A stretch of DNA of 64,000 bases, from the NCBI RefSeq assembly GCF_014529535.1, contig NC_050736.1:2170001-2234000 (forward strand). The letters run 5' to 3'. The notes under the pieces are model-generated. The model was not told the DNA's origin. It saw nothing but the letters and a program-made list of their open reading frames with translations, and made no database searches. Below are positions 11,601-24,349 of this stretch, piece by piece. Source of the DNA: Bradysia coprophila (lineage: Eukaryota > Arthropoda > Insecta > Diptera > Sciaridae). Positions within the stretch are counted from its first letter, which is position 1, and each line of letters begins with the position of its first letter. Made by a program: the position numbers and the translations under genes.

Positions 11601-13928
11601 TTGTTTAGTCTAAATGGTTCCATGATTAAGGAATCCCACAATTTGATGTCGGTGATCGGATCGATGTCAAGGAAACAAACGATTCCATACAAATCTAAAA
11701 GTTCACATGGATCGTGTGTTTGTCAATGCAATCCAAATTATTATTTGATGCATACCTTGTAAGCCATCCTTAATCGGAGTTCCAGATACACACCAGCGAT
11801 TGATAGCCGATACCATGCGAGCCAGTTTTGCATAATTCCAATTAACGTTTTCCACCATTTGAGCCTCATCAAGACATACTCTCCACCATTCAATCAGTAT
11901 CAGTGGACATGGCAGGGCTGCATATCGTTTGCGATCACGGAGTCTGGCCAGAAGATAAGACAGAAAATTAGGAAATTAAAACTATCTTCAATGTCGTAAA
12001 GTCGTACCGTGTCTCTTCGGCTACATCGGCGAAATGGATTTCTTGTCGCAAAATTTCGTACGTTGTGAGAACAATATCGTGTTCAGACAACACAGCAGGG
12101 TGCACATACTTTTTTCCATTATTGAAACCACTTAAACATTTATTTAAATCAATCAATGGGACAAGGCTCAATGGATGGTGAAGGTTTTATCTCACCCGTA
12201 AATATGAATTTTCAATGAATCGTCCGAGACATTATTTCCTATTTCCTCTTCCCACTGCATTAGCAGACTGTTCGGCACTATAATAAGTGTCGACTTCGAT
12301 GGTTTCGGAGGCTGTCGGTGCCAGTACAGTTAAGCGAAAAACGACTGAATTTACAAAGAAAAATCTTACCGATTTCGCAATGCAATGTGGACACAAATAC
12401 TTGTTCCCTGGTTGAACGTCACTCGTTTCATCAAAGCCCAGGCAGCGACGATGCTGAGAATTGCCACAATCAGAGCACATGACACTCTACATTTAGTATT
12501 CAAATTAGAATTGTTCCAATTAGTTATAATCACGAGCCTTACGTTTCCTTTTTTTGGATCCAAAGTCCCACACGTACATTCGACCGATCCAATCTTAACA
12601 CCACTGTCATCACCAACCTCTGTTTCGTTTTTCGGATCAGTCATAGCCGCTCTTGGATTCAAAAGAATTAGTGAGAGCAATTCAATCGTTTTGCCCAAAC
12701 CCATCTCGTCCGTCAGTATGCCTCCAGTGCTGGGCAGTTTTTCAATTGATTGTTTCTGCCACGACAAGCAACCAGATGTTTTCGAATAATATGCGTCACG
12801 AACACATTTATTGCCGAACGCTTTCAAATTCACGCGCTTGTTGATATTCATCGACAGCATTTTTTGCAGCTGTTCAGTCGAGTGATTGTCGTCATTGCAG
12901 AATTCCAGCACACCTTCTCTAGCCAGCATCCAACCAACGGCCTCCTTCTGGTAGTCCAGAAGTTGTGACATCATCCGAGGATCCTGAACTGTATCCGGAG
13001 GATTCGGTCGACTTTCGTATAAATGATACTCCCGCATCATCGCAAAGAAACGCTGTGCATCTTCAGCTACTGAATGGCTTATTCCTGTGGATGAGCTGCA
13101 TTCGCGTCTGTTCAAAAAATAATAATCGAAAAGTGGAATGCCATCCGTCATGTCGGGTGCAGTCTCTTCCACATAACTGATATCGCCTTTTATGGCCGAC
13201 GAGTACACCTTGACTTGAAGGATAATTTCCTTGTAAATGGCGTCGTATTTTTCGAACTCGATTTTGAATATTTTTCGAGTGTCAAGTTTTCCTGGAAGCA
13301 GAAAATGTTACAGACACTCATTGAGACGAAACTTCTTTTGTTTACTTTTACAGTAGGAATTTTAGGACTTTCATGTCAACACTTACCTGGTTTGCCAAAC
13401 AAAGCAGCAGGTATATTTAGCTGTTGAAAAGCGAAAACAAAATGTTTCACCTCAATATACTTTTGTTCGTGCTGCGATAGACGCTTGATGGTTTTAGATG
13501 ACTTCAATATCAGCGAAGCATCTTCCTCCGAAATCTCTCTGCGAGTCTGCAATTCGATGACCTGCTATTAGGCCTTCGACTTGAATTTGAAACTTATCGA
13601 GTCCAGGAAAGCGTTGAACAATGTTCCCGTTGTCGAAATTGGTTTCGAATTTTTCCGAACCATTTGCTCCGTCCAATGTCAGCTTTAACACAATTTTGCC
13701 AAGATTGTAACCGTCGCCTTCATTTGAATGTCTGAAGAAAATTTTACACCAACGCTCATTGATTCGATTTGACTGCAAATGTCTGTCGTCGGAATCAACA
13801 CGTATTATGGTTTCTCTCTGCGTTGTCTTTTCTGGAATGCAATGTAAACGTGCAGCGTCGGTAACAATAATATCTCATTGCGCACAATCTTGTTCTACGC
13901 GAACTTTCTTATTTGGTGGTTGAGACAT
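8601..13928 (-). CDS. SHPRH: E3 ubiquitin ligase / SNF2 helicase SHPRH orthologue
   Basis: Seventeen exons: 13928-13387, 13291-12543, 12486-12370, 12311-12196, 12130-12008, 11943-11756, 11694-11525, 11463-11305, 11188-10990, 10927-10812, 10757-10441, 10380-9954, 9887-9490, 9423-9270, 9211-9095, 9031-8852 and 8786-8601, about 1,420 residues (human SHPRH 1,683). Order: helicase part 1 with GGILTDEMGLGKT (near 12700), a PHD finger starting ECTCG (12400-12570), the box WWRVCLDEAQMVE (near 11860), a helical part, a RING (9540-9660), and helicase part 2 with QAIGRIHRLGQ (near 8900). Known role of the family: a nuclear ligase for PCNA polyubiquitination in lesion bypass. From exon 2 on, all phases agree and no stop is met. 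Exon 1 starts MSQPPNKKVRVEQDCAQ, then hits an in-frame TGA at 13877-13875 and a one-base frame change near 13560. The first RING zinc ligand is missing (QQKC for CxxC). Confidence 0.93.
13494..13928 (-). other. Problem 5' exon of SHPRH: in-frame stop and frame change
   Basis: The ATG at 13928 has a good context (AAAAAAAATG) and a basic nuclear-signal-like start. Codon 18 is TGA, yet the same frame continues as DIIVTDAARLHC and runs to about 13494. The exon that joins the helicase (VIELQTRREISEEDASL to FGKPG) is in the next frame and opens only after a TAATAG at about 13566. Introns could explain both: a donor GTAGAA at 13898 with an acceptor near 13826, and a weak donor GTTCAA with acceptor ATAGCAG (58 bp). 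Neither is convincing. Sequence error or real 5' decay are the alternatives. Confidence 0.6.
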
Positions 13929-14471
13929 TTTTTTTGTCGAGCACTCAGAACTGCAACTATTTGCGCAATAAATTTTTCACACGTGATCACTTGTAGAACA
14001 CACTTGAGAATATGTCACGACTCACGACCTTTTGTCTTTTTTACGTCCTTATCCGAGCATGTAGACAGTACCCTGAGCCGCTGAGTCACTAACCCGCAGC
14101 TGCGCACATATTTAAACACTGAAAGCATGCCATGTTGTGTAGTCGGTTGCCCCTCGTATATCTTAACGGCATAAACACGAACGTTTTGTTAAATAAAGCT
14201 TTATCTCAACAAATTTGTAAAGTAAAAACAAAGTTAATACATAGCACTCTCAAGCGAAGATAACTTTGACATCACTCAAATAGAGGGCTTTCAGTGCTTG
14301 AAATTTTTGTTAGAAAATTTTCAAGCAGATCGACATCGGAGGTAAAATATTGGCTATGTTAGTCTCCTACGTTGGCTAGTCTTTGGCATACAGAACTCGC
14401 TAAGAATCGATTAGGACGAATTCCAAATAAAATGGACAGTCACGGTAGGTCAAAGTTCCCGAACAAAGACA

Positions 14472-14930
14472 CTACTTACTTACTTACTTAGGCGGGCACT
14501 AAAACCTTCTATTGGTTTTGGCCCCCTCCAGCAATCTTCTCCAATCGAACCTATTCCGCGCCAACGTTCTCCAGTCGCTCACTCTTAGTACTTTCAGATC
14601 AGACTCTATTGCATCTTTACAACGCACTGACAGTGCGACTACCATCCAGATATGTATTTAGAAGTTTCGGTGGTACATGTTCCTCATTCATTCTTTGTTA
14701 CATGATCTTAAACGAATGACTTTGATGAATTTGACTATATCGGGCTCATTGAAAAGCTGATACAGCTCATGGTTGTGTCTCCAATTGCCGTTCGCATTGA
14801 CACCTCCCAAAATTGATCGAAGAATTCTCCTTTCAAAAACCGAAAGTGTCTGTTCGTCTTTTTGTGTCATGCACAATCTGGTCGAATCAGCGACCTGTAC
14901 AATTCGCAATTAAGGTTGCGGGTGAGTGTT
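14472..14930 (-). mobile_element. 3' end of a non-LTR retrotransposon, 5'-truncated
   Basis: Minus-strand translation from about 14910 gives LCMTQKDEQTLSVFERRILR, then an ILGG..NGNWR stretch and ELYQLFNEPDIVKFIKVIRL. In another frame it ends SDWRTLARNRFDWRRLLEGA before a stop. These are the conserved region after the reverse transcriptase and the terminal segment seen in many insect LINEs. The frame breaks in between, so it is dead. The 3' tail is a short TAAG repeat (14472-14490), which places it among LINEs ending in simple repeats rather than poly(A). The reverse transcriptase itself is absent. Confidence 0.75.
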
Positions 14931-15346
14931 TTTGACCGGATGAGTTTGACTCGAACTGAAAATTTCACAATTCCATTCAAATTTTGTATCGGAAAAAACG
15001 TGACCTCTGCCTAATTTGTAGCTCTTGACAACATCTGTTATTTCCGATAATAATCACAACCGCATCACCCTCAAATTTTTAGGCTCAGAAGTTTTCCTCC
15101 GAAAAAAATTCCTGACTTTGGAATGTCGTAGCGAGTGATTTATATCCACAATAGATTATTAAGATTGGCTTGTTCGGTATGTGTTTTGTATGTAGATGGT
15201 AGCCGAAGCACAGGGTTTCGTTGGGTTTTGAAATTCTGTCTCTCAACACATTTCAATTTCAAACATATGTACTAGGTCTTTAATTTGTGCTAGGTGAAGT
15301 CGTTTTTCACCAAGCGATCAGCGTAACTTCTCAAATAATAGTAGAT

Positions 15347-15566
15347 TATTCACCTCTGTCCACATGTTTATTTAGACACTTGGGGAGTTGTTGCATGAGC
15401 CGAAGGCGAATGTTATAACCTAAAGTGTCTAAATAAACTATAGTAGCTCTTTTGAATTGTTTAGTGCAAACTAGAGTTACGCAGGTCATGTAAACAGAAC
15501 TTTTTTTAAAATGAAATAAATGAAATTAAATTAAATGAAACATTTGGACAGAGGTGAATACGCTAT
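15347..15566. mobile_element. MITE-like element with inverted ends
   Basis: The left end TATTCACCTCTGTCCA and the right end TGGACAGAGGTGAATA are exact inverted copies. Inside is a second inverted pair, TTTATTTAGACACTT / AAGTGTCTAAATAAA. There is no coding. A further hairpin (GAAATAATAGCA..TGCTATTATTTC) follows at 15583-15621. Confidence 0.8.
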
Positions 15567-15694
15567 TTTATCTACCAACGGCGAAATAATAGCACTTTTT
15601 CACTGCTATTATTTCACCTAGGATAAAATATATTAAAATTATCAGTAACGTGTGGCAACGTGGAAAAAACAAAAACCAAAACACGCCAGAAACC

Positions 15695-17075
15695 AAGGTT
15701 CTGAAAGAACAGATTGAGACACCTCTGAGTTGATCACGAAGGCGGTGACACACAAATTCTGACAAATAGATGCTTTTTATTGAACAGACTCATTACAGAT
15801 TGTTTGAAATGTGAACTTAATAAAATGGTTATTTGGATCACAAGGGACGAAAGTAAAAAAATTCAACCGTGTGCGAAGTTTGCAGCCCGTGGCCGAAGGC
15901 CAGGGCGGCAATCGCACAGGTTGAATTTTTTTACGTCGTGCCATGTGATCCATACAACTTTTCATTACAATAACTACGAAAATTGTAATTTGAGCTTCCT
16001 AAACACGTTCCAACTGATGAAATTTACCGAAATATGCTGAAATATGCGGGGGTCCAGGGGGCGGCAGCCCCCTGGTATAAGAAAAAATATTAAATTATTG
16101 ACAACGTTCTTTTCTATCACAACAATCACAGCGATCACAACGACACCAGACTGAACACATGTTGTTGCTGTCATTTACTTTCGCATCTTCGTTTGAGAGC
16201 CGAAAGTACTTTCGCTCCTCTGTTGTTGCTGTCATTTGCTTTTTTTTGATACCAACATCGAAAGTTGATACTTTCGCCCTCGAAATCCGGGGCGAAAGTA
16301 AAAAAATGCAAGTTATGTGTTTTAGCGGGGAGAAAGAAAGAATACATAAAGCGAAAGTCAATATACATAATGCGAAAGTCGACTACATAATGTAATAGTC
16401 GACTCTTGTCAATAAGTGTACTGCGATCAAAATTGAAATAAAGCGTGCGCCAGTGCTCTTATTGAAATTAACATACGAAGTTGATACTTTTTGTTGCTGA
16501 ATGATTTGTTAATTTTTGTGTGTGTTGTTGTTGTGATGGCTAAATAATTAAATTTTTGATATACCAGGGGGCTGCCGCCCCTGGACCCCCGCATTTTCTG
16601 GCTAAATGCCTTCATATTTCAACATTTTGTTCTGCTGTTTGCGATACGTATCAACTTTCGATGTTGGTATCAAAAAAAATAGTATGAACGACTCGGGGCA
16701 AAAGTAAAAAAATTCAACCTGTGCGATTGAGGCCCTTGCCTTCGGCGCGGGCATCAACTCTCGCACACGGTTGAATTTTTTTACTTTCGCTCCTTGTCAT
16801 TCAATGTACTATTGCATCCTCGTTTGGGGGGCGAAAGTACTTTCGCACCTCTTGTGATGTCGTGGCTTACTGAGAGTTGAATTTTTAAACTTTCGCATCT
16901 CATTCGGGAAGCGAAAATTACAATTTTCGTAGTTAGTGTAATGAAAACTTCTTTTTTTTTTCTTTTCTTCAAGTTGACATTTCAAACAGTCTGTAATGAG
17001 TCTGTTCAACAAAATGTATATATTTGTCAAAAAGTGCCTTCGTGGGTTTCTTAATCTGTTCTTTCAGAACCTTGT
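15695..17075. mobile_element. 1.4-kb fold-back element with nested inverted repeats
   Basis: The outer ends are AAGGTTCTGAAAGAACAGAT and its inverted copy ending CTTTCAGAACCTT. Moving inward from both sides the same blocks appear in mirrored order: GAACAGACTCATTACAGA, AATTACAATTTTCGTAG (as ACGAAAATTGTAATT on the left), AAAAAAATTCAACC..GTGCGA, and a G/C-rich box near 16052-16080 and 16564-16595 containing GGGGTCCAGGGG and AGCCCCCTGG. The middle is rich in GCGAAAGT words. Open frames in it are by-products of the mirrored sequence. No transposase was seen, so it is non-autonomous. Confidence 0.8.
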
Positions 17076-20000
17076 CAGAAACCAGTGGCGATCCACTTGT
17101 CAACGGACAATACGTAAAAAAATTCCTTAAACTATTGGACTCATGATACTTATTTCATTCGTTGGACTCTCGGGCATCATTTGATTTTGCGCTATACCAA
17201 CAAGCGGCTTATCCCGACTTTTTCATGCCGATCTTAGTTCCTCTCCATGGCCTTTCATAATTGCTTGAGGACCCAAATAAGCCATTAACAAAAACATTTC
17301 ATACAAATTATGGGTGAGAATACCTAATGTAATCTCGATTTTTACTCGATCGTGAACCATTCAAATGCAGAAATTGGGTTTTACTAGATTTATCGATCAA
17401 CGAGAAGTAACAGGTAAACATAGCTTGAGAGAAATTTTAATGGAATTAATTTGTCATTGAATGACGCTCAGTATGAATTCAACTAGAACAGTTGTGTTCT
17501 TGAACATTTATTATTGAAGCATCAACATTTCGGCATATCGTGCCAATCGTCAGTCAAGTCATTCAACTTGATATGTTGATATCGGTACTGAATCGAAAGT
17601 TGTAAGTTGTAATTTCATACAAATTTGGACCACCCTAATTAATCGTCATCTGCAAAGAATTCAACTCAACCTCTTTTTGAAGTTCTTCTTGCGAAAGAAT
17701 TTGTTAGAGCGAGTTCACCTTTTGAAAAGAGCGTTGTCTTGGCACCAGATTACGAAAGAACTTTTGGACAAACATATTCACCAACTAAATTAAAGATTGT
17801 CCAATCATATTTTATCCATTAATTCACACCGCGGACTTACGGCGTCAATATAAGTACATTGCAAGTCGTTTTGAAACTTAAATCTGTTGTCACACCACTT
17901 CTTCTTTTACAGCTAAAAACGCAAGTAAAAGATAAATTTTTCGAAAAAAGACACAACTAACCATACAATTCAATGCGAACAATTCATCAAAATACTTTTC
18001 AATTTAAAGTTTTCCAATTATTATAATTTTCGCTCATTCATTCATCAGTTTTCTTGTCTATTTCATGCACCTCTACGATAAAATATATGAAATTAATTGT
18101 CTTCGCTTTTGTCTGGAAAATTAAGGATTCAAAAGTTATATATAGAGAAGCATGCCAAAGGAATCGAAACGTTGTGCAAATTAAGTCGTATTGTATTATT
18201 TCTGAAGCCATTCCCATTTTAGATATATCATGCCAAATATTTTCGGCAAAGTTTAAATCGAATAGTTGTACGAGTTTTGTACGTTCGGATTGTGTAGGTG
18301 AATATTTAACGACTGAGAAATACCTTTTCGATCAATCAAAATTCAAAAATTTTCCTCGTAGATTGATTTACGAAGCATGGGAATATAAAATAATTTTAAA
18401 AATAAATCTTCAAGCAGCGCGTACTTATTATACACCCATCGTTGTGTACATTTTAAAATAAGTCCAATTAACGAATTATCAATTTATCTAAGATCAAAGG
18501 AAATTAGCTTCGTTTAAAAATTAAAACGATGAGGATGAATTGAATTTGTTTACATGAAATTTCTCACAGTTACATGCTTTTGGATATAAATTTAATTTAT
18601 GATGCACGAGACAAATTTGACTTGTCTCAAAAGACTTTCGTTTCATTTAGTCATATTCTACTCCATTCACAAACAGACGAAATGAATGAGTGGTAGTCGC
18701 TGTACTCTCCCAATGATTTACTTTAATTACCTGTAGGATGGTGCATCGTAAACATAAAATAATAAAACATAAAATGCCGTCAGTTATGCCGGTATGCTTC
18801 CGGAATCTTAAATGTTTTCATGTACGCTCAGTGTTTAAAGGTAACTTTATTTAATGCTTGAGTCAAAACCGAGTTGTGATCAGATGCACTCCTTTCGCTT
18901 GCATGCTGAAAACATTCTGAAACCTCAGGGTTTTCGCTTGCTTGATTAATAAATTCAAGCTTCAAATATTTGCACAACCAAACAACTGAATGAATCTATT
19001 GTGAGTATCAAGCTCACATACTCAGTGTGTGGCAGTATGCATCATTTATGCATTATATGCCAAAATGTACGGGTTATCGCAGCGGGACTCTGTTGAGTAA
19101 TAAGTTTTGCAAATGTATACTTGAAACGGATATATCACATAACACCATAGGACATGTATTTTCATTAAATATTTGATATGTTCGTAAAACCACGTAAGTC
19201 TGCTGAGTAAAAGGGCACATATATTTGTTGTTTACGTCTGTACAGTGACACAGCGGAAGTAGCAGGCAAACATGTTTTATATACAGAGAGTCCAATGATC
19301 TCTCGAAACAAAAATAAAGCGAAACGAATGTGTGATTTTTTTCTTAATTATAAAATAATACAATTCATTTGTTACTGCCTTTGTTCAATAAGTGACCATA
19401 CCAAGCACCAGTAATTAATTTTATCTCATACACACAATCAATTATATATACTCGGTAGTTGGTGTAATCACACACGATAACCATCATTCACCTTCGTTAT
19501 ATTTGCTTGGATCTTGGAAGGGATAGTTGTATACAATATGTTAGCCGGTGTGTATTAAGTTATATCTCGATTTGCTGTCTGAAGCGAAATTCTCCATTTC
19601 CAAAGGAATAATGAGAAAGCATTCATTCCGGTAGATAAAAGCTCGGATAAAAGTGATTGAAAGAGCTGTACTCGAAGTTCTGTTTTAACAAAAAAAAAGA
19701 AGAAAGAAAGTTATTCTCTTCAAGTGGCTATTATACGAGACTGACCTAACGAATGTAGCTAAATCTAATTAATATTTTGCTGATCTTTTGTGTCTTTATT
19801 TGAAGTTTGGAGAATTAGATAAAGAAGATTGTATTGATATTGAGATCAATTCATAGTTGACTAAACAGTTCGTGTAAATAAATATTACGCAAATTCACGA
19901 AACTAGTCCATTTGCTCGTCCACAATTCACCTCAATTTAGAAACCTACGGGTCATTCTCTAAATTTTCTAAATTAATCACAAAATTCTCAAAAAATTGTA

Positions 20001-20211
20001 CAGTGGACGACTTTCAATTTTGTGCACTTTATTTCGATATAGATGTTTGGTCAGCTGGTCCACGTAAACAAAGAAGTATTATAAACAAACCTTTGTTGCC
20101 ATTTTTATCTACTCCTGATTCTAAAATTAATTGACTTTGTTTTTTTTTCCATGGACCAGCTGGTCAAACAGCTGAATCGAAATAGTGCACAAAATTAAAA
20201 GTCGGTCACTG
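20001..20211. mobile_element. MITE, 211 bp, with ~60-bp inverted ends
   Basis: The left end CAGTGGACGACTTTCAATTT pairs with AAATTAAAAGTCGGTCACTG at the right. The arms continue inward through TTGTGCAC, ATTTCGAT and GGTCAGCTGGTCCA / TGGACCAGCTGGTC. There is no coding. Flanking target duplications are not obvious. Confidence 0.85.
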
Positions 20212-22033
20212 CGACAAATAAAAAAAAAATCAGAATTTCGAGAATTTTCCAATAATTTTGATCGTTTGTTTTGTTTGTATGATTGGACCACCTAGAAAAC
20301 AGCTGAAGAAAATTCATGTCTTAGTTTCACTGACGTAGACTGTAATTTAGAGAGTTTAAATATTTTCAGTAATTTAAACTCTCTAAATTAAAAAATAGGC
20401 CCTGCGTATATATGTGTCGAATGATGTATGCGATTGTAAGCTAAGTACTCAAATTATCCGTTAATTTTACAACACAAGTTTCAAAATGTGTTTGCAAATC
20501 AAAAGGATTTTATCGCAAACTAAAACCATATGGTTTACGGTACACTTGCTACGCGCATTCAATTGCACTACGATACAAATGCATTCAGTCACAAATTTTC
20601 TACTTCCTGAACTAGATTGACCTGTCTCCTGTCTGTAACGTGATGGCGTTGGTGTCATTATATTAAATTTAAATTTATTTTCTATATTTTATACTGTTGA
20701 ACAGTGATGGCGAATTTATATAAAATGTCCGCATTTCGGACGACAAACCGGCATCCCTATATCATGTCAGATTTATTGTTGTTTCACTCAATAAGTATAT
20801 TACAAATTCGGTTTCTACTGATATAATTTAGATAAGGTATGGTTTTGACATGCATATATAACGAGAATTGAATAGTGATTGTTAAAACATTATTTATATA
20901 TCACGATTCACCAGATCCACTAGATATAAATTACAGTTGAGAGAGCTTGAATTGAAATTACATAAATACACTTGAATGTGTACGTATGCCATGCCTGCAA
21001 CACACGAATATTGTACGTAATTTATCGCAAAATCAATTTTTTATAATTGAATTTCGAGAATTAATCATATAAATTTGTATGATACGAGAACAAATCACAT
21101 ATAATTTTTAGCAATCTTTGATAGTGAAAGTAATAAATTATTTTTTAATAGCTGGTACGCTTTAATTGTCCAATTACGATTATATGTCCTTGGCACAGCA
21201 CAATTTAAATAAATATATAATGGAGAAATGAAAATATTATCACTTATACCTTTTAACGAAATCAGAGGAGAAGAAGCGACGAGGTATTTTATCAGCAACA
21301 AATTTGACAGCAATCCATTGAAAAAATCTAAGAACGAGTGGAGCCAATATTTATGGGGTAAAACATCTAAATATGAGCCTCGCACAATTACGAGCCCTTC
21401 ATTGCTAGCAATACACTTTTTGGGTATACTCTGCGAGAACTTTTTTTTGTTTGATGCGATTACCGTGAAAACCATATAAAATTCAGAACAAAATTGCAAT
21501 TTTAAAAACATTCTATCGGGAGCAGTTCAGATATCCTGGAACAGTTTTTCTGTGTCGTCTCCTACTAAGGTTAACATGAATACTCCTAAAGTGCCTAAAA
21601 TCAATCGTCCAAAAAAGATACTCAAAAAATTTTTCCTGTAAGGGGTCGAAAACCAGAGAAAAATCTCAAAACTCCCTCACTTTCGGCCCCGACACATGAA
21701 AATAGCTATTCTCGCTTCAGGGCTACCATGATTATGATTTCAAGTCTCCTGAACGAAAGAATTTGAAGGCTCTACTCGTAAAAAATAGGCTATCGTATTT
21801 AGAGAATGATTATGATTACTTATGATTATGATATGTTTGCGGTCTGTGAGGGGTAAATCGTAAAAGTTATGGTAATTGAGTGCTTTAGCATCAATTTCAC
21901 TTAAATTTCATTTTTAGTCGGAAGTTCCAAATTTGTGTAAAATCCAACGGACGAACAAATTTCAACATTTGCATATTTCATCCCAGAATCACGTAGATTC
22001 ATACTTTCTATCCCGAGCGAAAAAAGTTTTTGA

Positions 22034-22158
22034 AGTGAAGTATCCGAAAGTCTAAATCTGTCGAAATCAGATAAATCACGCCTCAAAATCTATTGTCTTC
22101 CTAGACTCAATGAGATTTGAGATATCTGATTTCGACAGATTTAGACATTAGTCACTTT
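22034..22158. repeat. Hairpin repeat around TCTAAATCTGTCGAAATCAG
   Basis: GTCTAAATCTGTCGAAATCAG (22050-22070) pairs with CTGATTTCGACAGATTTAGAC; outer flanks AAGTGA and TCACTT also pair. The loop is about 50 bp. Confidence 0.75.
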
Positions 22159-22987
22159 AAACGAGACATGCAAAAAAAAAGTATCCTTCACTCTGTTGGA
22201 CTGACTATTTAAAAACTGTAGGTAAATTCTTCATCCAAAATATATGGAGATAAAGAGTAGTTCTTCTAATTTGCAATTATTATGTCGACTCTAATAATAA
22301 GTTAAAATCGAGATCAATCTTAATATAGATCGATAATCTTTGTAGGCGTGTTCTTTTGGACGCACAATCGATTTAACAGGAAAATGGTTTTATCTTGTCA
22401 CGGAGGAAGTACATTATCTATTAACAGGATTCAATCATCCCTCGCCTCAATCTAACAAATCCTTTTATCTAAATGATATTGCACTGTGGTAAACGGAGGA
22501 TTTTTTTAAAATTATTCTCTCCCCTACACATAATGATTGTTGTGCATTTGTATCATGCGATCGATAATTGTCTATCTGTATAAATGCAGAAAAATAATGT
22601 TTTGTTTGGTCCTATCAAAAGCTTAATGGGTACGAAAGATTATTATTTAGGCTTTTATTGTTCACAATGTCGGTTTCAATGGACGGCATGCAATGACATT
22701 TTCCATTTCCTGTTTAGTTTTGAGGGATTTGCATTATATTTGCATTTGTATTTATTCCGTGTGTAGTGAAACCTATGCGTAATATCATGTACAGCGTATA
22801 CGGATTCGGATTGTTTGATGATGTTTCATTGATTGGATGTGTCGGATATGTGTAAAAAAAGTTAATTTTAGATTTTTGTTGATTACCATTGTTTGTCTGT
22901 ACACTATTGGAAGGCGCTCCCGTTAAATATTTAATAATTTTTATTTCAAATTTTGTTTTCTTTCGTTATATATCTGAAAGTCAACTC

Positions 22988-23284
22988 GCAAGATTGCACT
23001 GAAAAATCAACTGACAACACGAAAAACGACGACTTTTTGAAGAAACGGAGATTTCCTGAAAAAGAGGTGAGTAGTCGACGATTCTTCATTAATTCACCTT
23101 TACTTCAGGAAGTCGTCATTTCTACTCGCCCTTTTAACATTTCGTCCAAGGAATATTCCATTCTACAAAATGTTAAAAAAACGACAATTTCCTGATGAAG
23201 AGGTGGCTACTCACGGCTTCTTCAGGAACTCGTTCAGAAAGTCGTAGTTTCCTCGTGTCGTCATTTTTTCAGTGCAATACTTGC
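22988..23284. mobile_element. MITE, ~300 bp, with inverted ends
   Basis: The ends GCAAGATTGCACTGAAAAAT and TTTTTCAGTGCAATACTTGC are inverted copies. Within the arms CTGACAACACGAAAAACGACGA faces TCGTAGTTTCCTCGTGTCGTCA, and GACAATTTCCTGA / TCAGGAAGTCGTC words recur as sub-repeats. Confidence 0.8.
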
Positions 23285-23410
23285 AAGACGAGAAGATTTC
23301 TTGATTTTCTAGAATTTTCTTGAATTCATTCAAATTTGAGAAAACTAAAAATTTTTCTCCATTTTCTTTTTATTTTCGTGAAATGTTCTCGAAAAGTTTT
23401 TACAAAGATG

Positions 23411-23662
23411 ATAAGTTGGTATGCCAATTTTTTCGACATGCTCCTTCTATCTCGCCACAGGCGTACCAACTTATCATTTTTCTAGCAGTAGTATGATGAA
23501 TGAATATACTTTATCTCACATGTCTCACATACATAGCGATAGGTAAAGTAGATTCATCACACCACTGCAGAGAGATGCTAATATGACGACTGGGTCGTCT
23601 CGACGGAAAGAGGGAGTATGTCGAATTCGTCATATTAGCAACTCTCTCCACCTCTGCGGTGC
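23411..23662. repeat. Two adjacent hairpin repeats
   Basis: First: GATAAGTTGGTATGCC (23411) with GGCGTACCAACTTATC (23461). Second: CACACCACTGCAGAGAGATG with its ATATGACGA arm (23558), facing TCGTCATAT and CTCTCTCCACCTCTGCGGTG (23620-23662). Both are non-coding. Confidence 0.7.
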
Positions 23663-24349
23663 GACTAAACGTGTGTCACTGAAGAATTTATAACAATAAA
23701 ACCGGTGAAAGTTCTGATTTCAGGAGAAAAGCATTCGTCTTTAATACTTCCATTTTGCAAAAATACTCTACGCCGTTGACTTTATTTACATAAAATATCT
23801 TTACTCTTTTCCCTATTCCTTATCTAACCAATTGATACCGATGCACAACACACTTGACAACACATCAAATTCAATTTTGAAACTCAAAAATCTTTTTGTT
23901 GATTTAATGGTATTTTTCAGATATTTCCATTTCATATGCACCTTAGTTCGAATGAGGGTACGTTGTGTGTATAGGAATATTGTGGGAGCAGTTTCTTTGT
24001 AATGCTTTTCATTTTTGCCGGTAGTTTTATGGTCTAATGGGAATATTTACGTACATCAATCGACAAAATGATGAAAAAGGAAATCCTTCTTACTTTAAAG
24101 CACAGCAAAGATTCTTCTGTATATTGCCAAGTCTTTTTAATTTACATCAAAGCCCCTCAACTTGCATAATCCGTAAAATATATAAAATGTACAATGACGG
24201 TCATGCAGAAAGTTGCTGAAAAATTTACAAAAGCATGGAGAGAAAAAAATTATGAAAAAAAGCTATTTACTTTCACAATGTTTAATGAAAAAAAGATCTC
24301 ATTGTTGTATACTTTATAATAGGTGTGTTTTGTGCTTCAAATTCTATAT

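Noticed and set aside
12385-12789. 134-codon plus-strand frame inside SHPRH
   Set aside because: Antisense shadow of conserved SHPRH exons on the minus strand.
15780-16395. Several 60-88 codon frames on both strands
   Set aside because: They lie in the arms of the fold-back element and mirror each other; by-products of inverted repeats.
18054-18461. 135-codon plus-strand open frame
   Set aside because: Starts from a non-ATG codon, has no domain, signal peptide or neighbouring splice structure, and about one frame of this length is expected by chance in this much AT-rich sequence.
21095-21511. 138-codon minus-strand open frame
   Set aside because: No recognisable motif, no promoter word, and composition (I, L, K, N, S rich) is what AT-rich noncoding DNA gives.
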